Part shown: one piece after another, positions 57,580 to 64,000 of the stretch
Layout: each line of letters begins with the position of its first letter
Numbering within the stretch: position 1 is the first letter of the stretch
Assembly (NCBI RefSeq): GCF_902833145.1
Contig: NZ_CADFEN010000010.1
Coordinates: 62,001 to 126,000, forward strand
Origin: Burkholderia sp. BCC0506
Lineage (GTDB): Bacteria > Pseudomonadota > Gammaproteobacteria > Burkholderiales > Burkholderiaceae
Length of the DNA stretch: 64,000 bases
Reading direction: 5' to 3'
Notes under the pieces: model-generated
Database searches by the model: none
What the model saw: the letters and a program-made list of their open reading frames with translations, nothing else
What the model was told of the DNA's origin: nothing
Program-made: the position numbers and the translations under genes

Positions 57580-58074
57580 ATGACGAAGCCGCCGAAAATC
57601 CCCGAATCCGTTCTCGTCGTGATCTACACGCCCGACCTCGATGTGCTCGTGATCAAGCGTGCCGACCAGCCCGATTTCTGGCAATCGGTCACCGGTTCGA
57701 AGGACACGCTCGACGAGCCGCTCGCGCTCACCGCCGCGCGCGAAGTGGCCGAGGAAACCGGCATCGCGGTCGGCTCGCCGGATGTGCCGGCCGCCGCGCT
57801 CGTCGACTGGCATCACCGGATCGAATACACGATCTATCCGCAATACCTGCACCGCTATGCGCCGGGCGTCACGCGCAACGTCGAGCACTGGTTCGGCCTG
57901 TGCGTGCCGCATCGCGTCGACGTGACGTTGTCGCCGCGCGAGCATGTGGACCATGCATGGCTGCCGTTCCGCGAGGCGGCCGCACGCTGCTTCTCGCCGT
58001 CGAACGCCGAGGCGATCCTGCAATTGCCCGCACGCGTGGCACTCGCGCGTGCGCCGCACGGCTCGTCCGCATGA
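57580..58074 (+). CDS. nudB: Dihydroneopterin triphosphate diphosphatase
   Basis: The 164-residue Nudix hydrolase has the Nudix box GSKDTLDEPLALTAAREVAEETGI (G-x5-E-x7-REVAEE-x-G), and the family opening PESVLVVIYTPDLDVLVIKRAD. It removes pyrophosphate from dihydroneopterin triphosphate in folate synthesis. It follows aspS, as NudB often does. Its last codons overlap the start of the cardiolipin synthase gene (ATGA). Confidence 0.94.
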   Translation: MTKPPKIPESVLVVIYTPDLDVLVIKRADQPDFWQSVTGSKDTLDEPLALTAAREVAEETGIAVGSPDVPAAALVDWHHRIEYTIYPQYLHRYAPGVTRNVEHWFGLCVPHRVDVTLSPREHVDHAWLPFREAAARCFSPSNAEAILQLPARVALARAPHGSSA

Positions 58075-59345
58075 ATGCGGAGACCCGCAAGCGCTTCGCG
58101 CAATTGCGGCAGATGTTCCTGCAGGAGCGCGGCTCCGCGTCGCGGCTCGCGTTTACGGTCGGCAACACGGTGCGGCTGTGCGAAACCGGCGGCGAATTCT
58201 TCCAGGCGCTGATCGAACGGATCGACGCCGCCCGCGAGCAGGTGATGCTCGAAACCTATATCTTCTGCGACGATGCGGCCGGCCGCCCGGTGTCGGACGC
58301 GCTGATCCGCGCGGCGCAGCGCGGCGTGCGCGTGCGCGTGATCACCGACGGCATCGGCACCGCGCGCCTGCCGCTGTTCGATACGTGGGCCGAATCCGGC
58401 GTCGAGCACTGCATCTACAACCGCTTCCTGTTCGGCCGCTTCGGCTTTTCGCGCACGCACCGCAAGCTCGCGGTGATCGATCATGCGATCGCGTTCTGCG
58501 GCGGCATCAACATCGTCGACGACTACACGCAGGGCAGTGCGACGCTGCCGTTCCCGCGCTGGGACTTCGCGGTCGAGATGGCCGGGCCCGCGGTGTCGGA
58601 CGTGCGCGCCGCGTTCGAACTGCAGTGGCACCGGATCCGGTTCGGCCACAAGCCGTATGCGCAGTACGCGGCCGGGCTGCACGGCGGCGAGGCGTTCCCG
58701 GACATGTTCCGGCGCTGGATGCGCAGCCACCGGTGGATCAAGGCCGGCGCGCTGCGGGTCGTGACCGAGCCGAGCGTCGCGTTCGTCGCGCGCGACAACG
58801 TCGTGAACCGCCGTGCGATCGAAAAAGCCTATCTCGCGGCGATCGGCCAGGCACGCCAGCGGATCCTGCTCGCCAATCCGTATTTCATGCCGGGCCGCAA
58901 GCTGCGCCGTGCGCTGACCGGCGCGGCCCGGCGCGGCGTCGACGTGCGGGTGCTGATCGGCCGCAAGGAGTTCGCGGCGCTCGATACGGCCGTGCCGTTC
59001 CTCTATCACACGCTGCTGCGCGCGGGCGTGCGCGTCGCCGAATACGACAAGACGATCCTGCACGGCAAGGTCGCCGTGATCGACGACAACTGGGCGACGG
59101 TCGGCTCATCGAATCTGGACGCGTTGAGCCTGATGCTGAACAATGAAGCGAACGTCGTGCTGGTGCGCTACGATGCCGTGACGAACCAGTTGCGCGACGC
59201 GATCGCCACCGCGTTCGCCGAAGGCCGGGAAATCGACGCCGCGCGCTACGCCGCGCGCCCGCGCGTCGAGCGGCTGCTGAACTGGCTCGCGTACACCGCA
59301 TACCGTCTCGTGATGAAGGCACTGACGGTCGGCGGGTACGACTGA
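58071..59345 (+). CDS. clsB: Cardiolipin synthase B-type phospholipase D enzyme
   Basis: The 424-residue enzyme has two HKD motifs: HRKLAVIDH near residue 130 and HGKVAVIDD near 331, both complete with GS/GG partners (CGGINIVDD; VGSSNLDALS). Such enzymes link phosphatidylglycerol units to make cardiolipin. A C-terminal hydrophobic end (LLNWLAYTAYRLVMKAL) may bind the membrane. ATG 58071 overlaps the nudB stop by four bases. It is the ClsB length, without the N-terminal membrane helices of ClsA. Confidence 0.92.
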   Translation: MNAETRKRFAQLRQMFLQERGSASRLAFTVGNTVRLCETGGEFFQALIERIDAAREQVMLETYIFCDDAAGRPVSDALIRAAQRGVRVRVITDGIGTARLPLFDTWAESGVEHCIYNRFLFGRFGFSRTHRKLAVIDHAIAFCGGINIVDDYTQGSATLPFPRWDFAVEMAGPAVSDVRAAFELQWHRIRFGHKPYAQYAAGLHGGEAFPDMFRRWMRSHRWIKAGALRVVTEPSVAFVARDNVVNRRAIEKAYLAAIGQARQRILLANPYFMPGRKLRRALTGAARRGVDVRVLIGRKEFAALDTAVPFLYHTLLRAGVRVAEYDKTILHGKVAVIDDNWATVGSSNLDALSLMLNNEANVVLVRYDAVTNQLRDAIATAFAEGREIDAARYAARPRVERLLNWLAYTAYRLVMKALTVGGYD

Positions 59346-59500
59346 CGCCGAGTAAGCATTCGCTTCAAAAATCTGTCCGCACGTTCGTGCGGAAAAGCCG
59401 CTCCGGGCCCGCCGGAATCGCGCAAAATAGCGGCTCGGTTAGACACCGGTTTCTAATAATTTCCTTGTTTCGCGAGCGGCCGCACTCAATAATAGTACGG

Positions 59501-59530
59501 CCGTTCGATTTTATTCGAACCCCCGAACGG
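59501..59530. promoter_or_regulatory. Nested inverted repeats before the TetR gene
   Basis: GTTCGA-N6-TCGAAC (59503-59520) is a perfect 18-bp palindrome. Its left arm CCGTTCG (59501-59507) also pairs with CGAACGG at 59524-59530. The element lies 14-43 bases before ATG 59545, an autoregulatory position for a TetR dimer. Binding is inferred. Confidence 0.5.
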
Positions 59531-59544
59531 TTACAGAAAAAGCT

Positions 59545-60144
59545 ATGCGAAAAGGCGAACAGACGCGTGCCGCGATACTCGAAGCTGCTTTGGACCTCGC
59601 CAGCCGTGACGGGCTGGAGGGGCTGACGATCGGCCTGCTGGCCGAGCGCATGCAGATGAGCAAGAGCGGCGTGTTCGCGCACTTCGGATCGCGCGAGGAC
59701 CTGCAGGTCGAGGTCGTCCGCGAATACCACCATCGTTTCGAGAACGAGGTGTTCTTTCCGAGCCTGCGCGAGTCGCGCGGTCTGCCGCGTCTTCGGGCGA
59801 TGCTGGCGCGCTGGATCGAGAAGCGCATCCAGGAGGTGACGACCGGGTGCATCTACATCAGCGGCGCAGTGGAGTACGACGACCGGCCGGACAGCCCCGT
59901 GCGCGAGCAGTTGATCGCGAGCGTGACCGCCTGGCGTGCCGCGTTGCTGCGCGCCATTTCGCAGGCGATGGAAGAAGGGCATCTGCGCACGGACACGGAT
60001 CCGGAACTGATGCTCTTCGAGTTGTACAGCTTCACGCTCGGCCTGCATCACGACGCACGCTTCCTGCATTCGCCGGACGCCGTGCGCCTCACGTGGGCCG
60101 CGCTGGAAAAGACGATTGTTTCGTATCAGAGCGAGAGCCGTTAG
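59545..60144 (+). CDS. TetR/AcrR-family transcriptional regulator
   Basis: The 199-residue regulator has an N-terminal HTH (TRAAILEAALDLASRDGLEGLTIGLLAERMQMSKSGVFAHFGSRE, residues 6-50), then a helical ligand domain. It lies 58 bases before an acyl-CoA dehydrogenase gene and is likely co-transcribed, so it probably senses acyl-CoA and represses beta-oxidation genes, as PsrA/FadR-type TetR proteins do. The effector is inferred from context. Palindromes at 59501-59530 are candidate operators. Confidence 0.92.
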   Translation: MRKGEQTRAAILEAALDLASRDGLEGLTIGLLAERMQMSKSGVFAHFGSREDLQVEVVREYHHRFENEVFFPSLRESRGLPRLRAMLARWIEKRIQEVTTGCIYISGAVEYDDRPDSPVREQLIASVTAWRAALLRAISQAMEEGHLRTDTDPELMLFELYSFTLGLHHDARFLHSPDAVRLTWAALEKTIVSYQSESR

Positions 60145-60202
60145 CGGCGCGTGACCCGCCCGCCAGGAGCTCGAGCCGTTTTGCCCACCTTTGGAGAGAG
60201 TC

Positions 60203-61990
60203 ATGGGACAGTACGCCGCGCCGCTGCGCGACATGCAATTCGTGTTGCACGAGCTTCTGAACGTCGAAGCCGAAGTCAAGCAAATGCCCAAGCATGCGGA
60301 CCTCGACGCCGACACGATCAACCAGGTCCTCGAGGAAGCGGGCAAGTTCTGCTCCGAGGTACTGTTCCCGCTGAACCAGGTCGGTGACCGCGAAGGCTGC
60401 ACGTACGAAGGCGACGGCGTCGTGAAGACCCCGACCGGTTTCAAGGAAGCCTACCAGCAATACGTCGAGGCCGGCTGGCCGGCGCTCGGCTGCGATCCGG
60501 ACTACGGCGGCCAGGGCCTGCCCGCGTTCGTGAACAACGCACTCTACGAAATGCTGAACTCGGCGAACCAGGCATGGACGATGTATCCGGGCCTGTCGCA
60601 CGGCGCCTACGAATGCCTGCACGCGCACGGCGCGCCGGAGCTGCAGCAGCAATACCTGCCGAAGCTCGTGTCGGGCGAATGGACGGGCACGATGTGCCTG
60701 ACCGAGCCGCACTGCGGCACCGACCTCGGCATCCTGCGCACCAAGGCCGAACCGAACGGCGACGGCTCGTACTCGATCAGCGGCACGAAGATCTTCATCT
60801 CGAGCGGCGAGCACGACATGTCGAAGAACATCATCCACCTCGTGCTCGCGCGCCTGCCGGACGCGCCGCAAGGCACGAAGGGGATCTCGCTGTTCATCGT
60901 GCCGAAGTTCATTCCGGACGCCGCGGGCGAGCCGGGCGAGCGCAACGGCATCAAGTGCGGCTCGATCGAGCACAAGATGGGCATCCACGGCAACTCGACG
61001 TGCGTGATGAACCTCGACGGCGCGAAGGGCTGGATGGTCGGCGAGCCGAACAAGGGCTTGAACGCGATGTTCGTGATGATGAATGCCGCGCGCCTCGGCG
61101 TCGGCATGCAGGGCCTCGGCCTCACGGAAGTCGCTTACCAGAACTCGCTGACGTACGCGAAGGAACGCCTGCAGATGCGTTCGCTGACCGGCCCGAAGGC
61201 ACCGGACAAGCCGGCCGACCCGATCATCGTGCACCCGGACGTGCGCCGCATGCTGCTCACGCAGAAGGCCTACGCGGAAGGCGCGCGCGCGTTCACGTAC
61301 TGGTCCGCGCTGCAGATCGACAAGGAGCTGTCGCACGCCGACGAAGCGGTGCGCAGGGAAGCGGCCGACCTCGTCGCGCTGCTCACGCCGATCATCAAGG
61401 CGTTCCTGACCGACAACGCGTTCGAGTGCACGAACCACGCGATGCAGATCTACGGCGGCCACGGCTTCATCTCCGAGTGGGGCATGGAGCAGTACGTGCG
61501 CGACGCGCGAATCAACATGATCTACGAAGGCACGAACTCGATCCAGTCGCTCGACCTGCTCGGTCGCAAGGTGCTCGGCGACATGGGCGCGAAGCTGAAG
61601 AAGTTCGGCAAGCTCGTCACCGAATTCGCGGAAGCGGAAGGCGTGAAGCCGGAGATGGCCGAGTTCATCAACCCGCTCGCGGACATCGGCGACAAGGTGC
61701 AGAAGCTGACGATGGAAATCGGCATGAAGGCGATGCAGAACCCGGACGAAGTCGGCGCGGCCGCCGTGCCGTACCTGCGCACCGTCGGCCACCTGGTGTT
61801 CTCGTACTTCTGGGCGCGGATGGCGCGTCTCGCGCTCGACAAGGAAGCGTCGGGCGATCCGTTCTACAAGTCCAAGCTTGCGACGGCCCGCTTCTACTTC
61901 GCGCGCCTGTTGCCTGAAACGGCCGCGACGATCCGCGCCGCGCGCGCCGGCTCGAAGACGCTGATGGAAGTCGACGAATCGCTGTTCTGA
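60203..61990 (+). CDS. Acyl-CoA dehydrogenase
   Basis: The 595-residue flavoenzyme oxidises acyl-CoA to 2-enoyl-CoA. It has the N-terminal helical domain, the beta domain (MCLTEPHCGTDLGILRTKA) and the catalytic Glu in MIYEGTNSIQSLDLLGRKVL. The C-terminal extension matches the large ACAD class with an extra C-terminal domain. GGAGAGAG precedes ATG 60203. With the following hydroxyacyl-CoA dehydrogenase/hydratase it forms a beta-oxidation operon. Confidence 0.95.
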   Translation: MGQYAAPLRDMQFVLHELLNVEAEVKQMPKHADLDADTINQVLEEAGKFCSEVLFPLNQVGDREGCTYEGDGVVKTPTGFKEAYQQYVEAGWPALGCDPDYGGQGLPAFVNNALYEMLNSANQAWTMYPGLSHGAYECLHAHGAPELQQQYLPKLVSGEWTGTMCLTEPHCGTDLGILRTKAEPNGDGSYSISGTKIFISSGEHDMSKNIIHLVLARLPDAPQGTKGISLFIVPKFIPDAAGEPGERNGIKCGSIEHKMGIHGNSTCVMNLDGAKGWMVGEPNKGLNAMFVMMNAARLGVGMQGLGLTEVAYQNSLTYAKERLQMRSLTGPKAPDKPADPIIVHPDVRRMLLTQKAYAEGARAFTYWSALQIDKELSHADEAVRREAADLVALLTPIIKAFLTDNAFECTNHAMQIYGGHGFISEWGMEQYVRDARINMIYEGTNSIQSLDLLGRKVLGDMGAKLKKFGKLVTEFAEAEGVKPEMAEFINPLADIGDKVQKLTMEIGMKAMQNPDEVGAAAVPYLRTVGHLVFSYFWARMARLALDKEASGDPFYKSKLATARFYFARLLPETAATIRAARAGSKTLMEVDESLF

Positions 61991-61998
61991 CGCGAGTC

Positions 61999-62025
61999 CG
62001 GGCGGTGCGCGCCGCGCGCCGCCCG
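61999..62025 (+). other. Strong GC hairpin inside the beta-oxidation operon
   Basis: CGGGCGGTGCGC and GCGCGCCGCCCG form a 12-bp stem (one G-U pair) around a three-base loop. There is no T-tract, so it is not a normal terminator; it could stabilise the upstream mRNA or cause partial stopping. Confidence 0.5.
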
Positions 62026-62103
62026 AACGCAACGGTTCCTGGTACTCACTTCGCCGTGCAGCCCTCACATTCCGCGCTGCACGACACTATCCGGAGACAT
62101 CCC

Positions 62104-64000
62104 GTGAGCAATTTCCTGATTCGCAAGGTCGCCGTGCTGGGCGCCGGCGTGATGGGCGCGCAGATCGCCGCGCATCTCGTCAACGCGCGCGTGCCGGTGC
62201 TGCTGTTCGACCTGCCGGCCAAGGAAGGCCCGAAAAACGCGATCGCGCTGAAGGCGATCGAGAACCTGAAGAAGCTGTCGCCCGCGCCGTTCGGCGTGAA
62301 GGACGACGCGAAATACCTCGAAGCGGCGAACTACGAGGACGACATCGCGAAGCTCGCCGAATGCGACGTCGTGATCGAGGCGATCGCCGAGCGGATGGAC
62401 TGGAAGCACGACCTGTACAAGAAGGTCGCACCGCACATCGCACCGAACGCGATCTTCGCGACCAACACGTCGGGCCTGTCGATCACGAAGCTGTCCGAAG
62501 GTTTCTCGGACGAGCTGAAGGCGCGCTTCTGCGGCGTGCACTTCTTCAACCCGCCGCGCTACATGCACCTCGTCGAGCTGATCCCGACCGCGCATACGCG
62601 TGCCGAGATCCTCGACCAGCTCGAAACCTTCCTGACGAGCGTCGTCGGCAAGGGCGTCGTGCGCGCGAAGGACACGCCGAACTTCATCGCGAACCGCGTC
62701 GGCATCTTCTCGATCCTCGCGGTGATCACCGAGGCCGCGAAGTTCGGCCTGCGCTTCGACGAAGTCGACGACCTGACGGGCAGCCGCCTCGGCCGCGCGA
62801 AGTCGGCGACGTTCCGCACCGCGGACGTGGTCGGCCTCGACACGATGGCGCACGTGATCAAGACGATGCAGGACAACCTCGCCGACGATCCGTTCTTCCC
62901 GGTCTACCAGACGCCCGCCGTGCTCGCCGAACTGGTGAAGCAGGGCGCGCTCGGCCAGAAGACGGGCGGCGGGTTCTACAAGAAGGAAGGCAAGGCGATC
63001 AAGGTGCTCGACGCGAAGACGGGCACCTACGTCGATTCGGGCGCGAAGGCGGACGAAACCGTCGGCCGCATCCTGAAGCGCCCGCCGGCGGAGCGCCTGA
63101 AGCTGCTGCGCGAGACGGATCATCCGCATGCGCAGTTCCTGTGGTCGATCTTCCGCGACGTGTTCCACTACATCGGCGTGCATCTCGAATCGATCGCCGA
63201 CAACGCGCGCGACGTCGACCTCGCGATCCGCTGGGGCTTCGGCTGGAACGAAGGCCCGTTCGAAGGCTGGCAGGCCGCCGGCTGGAAGCAGGTCGCCGAG
63301 TGGGTGCAGGAAGACATCGCGGCCGGCAAGGCGCTCGCGAACGTGCCGCTGCCGTCGTGGGTGCTCGAAGGCCCGGTCGCCGAGAAAGGCGGCGTGCACA
63401 CGGCCGAAGGCTCGTGGGCGCCGGCCGCGAAGCGCTTCGTGCCGCGTTCGGACCTGGCCGTGTACGGCAAGCAGGTGTTCCGCGCGCCGCTCATCGGCGA
63501 AGCCGGTGCCGACCCGAAGACGTACGGCAAGACGCTGTTCGAGACCGACGCGGTGCGCGCATGGGTCGACGATCGTGCCGGTGAAGACGACGTCGTGATC
63601 GTGTCGTTCAAGTCGAAGATGAACACGATCGGACCGAGCGTGATCGACGGCCTCGTGCAGGCGATCGAACTCGCGGAAAAGGACTACAAGGGCGTGGTGA
63701 TCTGGCAGCCGACGTCGCTGAAGCTCGGCACGCCGGGCGGCCCGTTCTCGGCCGGCGCGAACCTCGAGGAGGCGATGCCCGCCTTCATGATGGGCGGTGC
63801 GAAAGGCATCGAGCCGTTCGTGAAGAAGTTCCAGGAAGGCATGCTGCGCGTGAAGTACGCGAACGTGCCGGTCGTCGCGGCCGTATCGGGCATCGCGCTC
63901 GGCGGCGGGTGCGAGCTGATGCTGCACAGCGCGAAGCGCGTCGTGCACGTCGAGAGCTACATCGGTCTCGTCGAAGTGGGCGTCGGCCTCGTGCCGGCCG
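62104..64000 (+). CDS. 3-hydroxyacyl-CoA dehydrogenase / enoyl-CoA hydratase fusion (partial)
   Basis: The gene starts at GTG 62104 and runs off the window, so 632 residues are visible. The N-terminal NAD domain has VLGAGVMGAQIAAHL and TNTSGLSI; the hydroxyacyl-CoA dehydrogenase C-terminal region follows (FIANRVGIF, KTGGGFYKKEG). A crotonase domain starts near residue 490, with the acyl-CoA loop (AVSGIALGGGCELMLH) at the end. The order is dehydrogenase then hydratase, opposite to FadB. It acts in beta-oxidation with the dehydrogenase upstream. Confidence 0.92.
   Translation, partial: MSNFLIRKVAVLGAGVMGAQIAAHLVNARVPVLLFDLPAKEGPKNAIALKAIENLKKLSPAPFGVKDDAKYLEAANYEDDIAKLAECDVVIEAIAERMDWKHDLYKKVAPHIAPNAIFATNTSGLSITKLSEGFSDELKARFCGVHFFNPPRYMHLVELIPTAHTRAEILDQLETFLTSVVGKGVVRAKDTPNFIANRVGIFSILAVITEAAKFGLRFDEVDDLTGSRLGRAKSATFRTADVVGLDTMAHVIKTMQDNLADDPFFPVYQTPAVLAELVKQGALGQKTGGGFYKKEGKAIKVLDAKTGTYVDSGAKADETVGRILKRPPAERLKLLRETDHPHAQFLWSIFRDVFHYIGVHLESIADNARDVDLAIRWGFGWNEGPFEGWQAAGWKQVAEWVQEDIAAGKALANVPLPSWVLEGPVAEKGGVHTAEGSWAPAAKRFVPRSDLAVYGKQVFRAPLIGEAGADPKTYGKTLFETDAVRAWVDDRAGEDDVVIVSFKSKMNTIGPSVIDGLVQAIELAEKDYKGVVIWQPTSLKLGTPGGPFSAGANLEEAMPAFMMGGAKGIEPFVKKFQEGMLRVKYANVPVVAAVSGIALGGGCELMLHSAKRVVHVESYIGLVEVGVGLVPA

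Overview
This is 64 kb of high-GC DNA (strong G/C bias at third codon positions, long false open frames antisense to real genes). The IclR, porin, AcnB, IlvA, AspRS and Ubi proteins all read as Burkholderia, most likely the Burkholderia cepacia complex; this is inference from protein character, not from a database search. I see no rRNA, tRNA, CRISPR array, insertion sequence, integrase or phage gene. Apart from a catabolic block on the left, the window looks like ordinary chromosomal backbone.

Region 1 (49-1813): a small unknown protein with a possible Cys/His catalytic pair, and an IclR-family regulator with a bidirectional terminator shared with the next gene.

Region 2 (1813-16693), the most interesting part: an outer-membrane porin diverges from a long, tightly packed operon. 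The operon encodes a Rieske ferredoxin, a small HTH-like protein, a single-subunit Rieske oxygenase, an SDR, a cupin, an alpha/beta hydrolase, a second IclR regulator, an SDR-fold protein lacking the usual Tyr/Lys, a thiamine-diphosphate enzyme, an aspartate-dehydrogenase-like protein, an aldehyde dehydrogenase, an extradiol-type VOC protein, a ferredoxin reductase and an MFS transporter. It ends at a strong terminator. Both divergent promoters carry a near-identical 7-6-7 palindrome (NTGTTCC/GGAACAN type) just downstream of the -10 box, which fits co-repression by one or both of the twin IclR proteins. I read it as a complete uptake and degradation system for an unidentified aromatic (perhaps nitrogen-containing) compound.

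Region 3 (16866-28174): mixed genes. GNAT acetyltransferase, PPC/DUF296 protein, aconitase AcnB, an NTF2-like protein, two small secreted or membrane proteins (one of only 36 residues), UspA, an amidase, a secreted Gln/Ala/Ser-rich protein, arylamine N-acetyltransferase, and a compact ribbon-helix-helix/VOC/methyltransferase operon. Three contiguous 8-bp palindromic boxes precede this last operon in a MetJ-like arrangement.

Region 4 (28188-42376): the 180-kDa NAD-glutamate dehydrogenase, a 4-OT tautomerase, a class II aldolase and a urea-transporter-family protein on the minus strand; a glycolipid-binding-domain protein; a minus-strand operon of Baeyer-Villiger-type monooxygenase, SDR, PF10118 protein and alpha/beta hydrolase behind a perfect 7-6-7 palindrome; lysoplasmalogenase-like YhhN; and agmatinase.

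Region 5 (42434-59345): housekeeping. IlvA, a giant FAD/4Fe-4S oxidoreductase (DUF3683), HIT protein, DUF971 protein, the ubiquinone genes ubiE, ubiJ and ubiB with a Tim44-like protein, a TPMT-like methyltransferase, an FmdB zinc ribbon, a DUF502 membrane protein, aspS, nudB and clsB.

Region 6 (59545-end): a TetR regulator followed by fatty-acid beta-oxidation genes, an acyl-CoA dehydrogenase and a 3-hydroxyacyl-CoA dehydrogenase/enoyl-CoA hydratase fusion cut by the window end.
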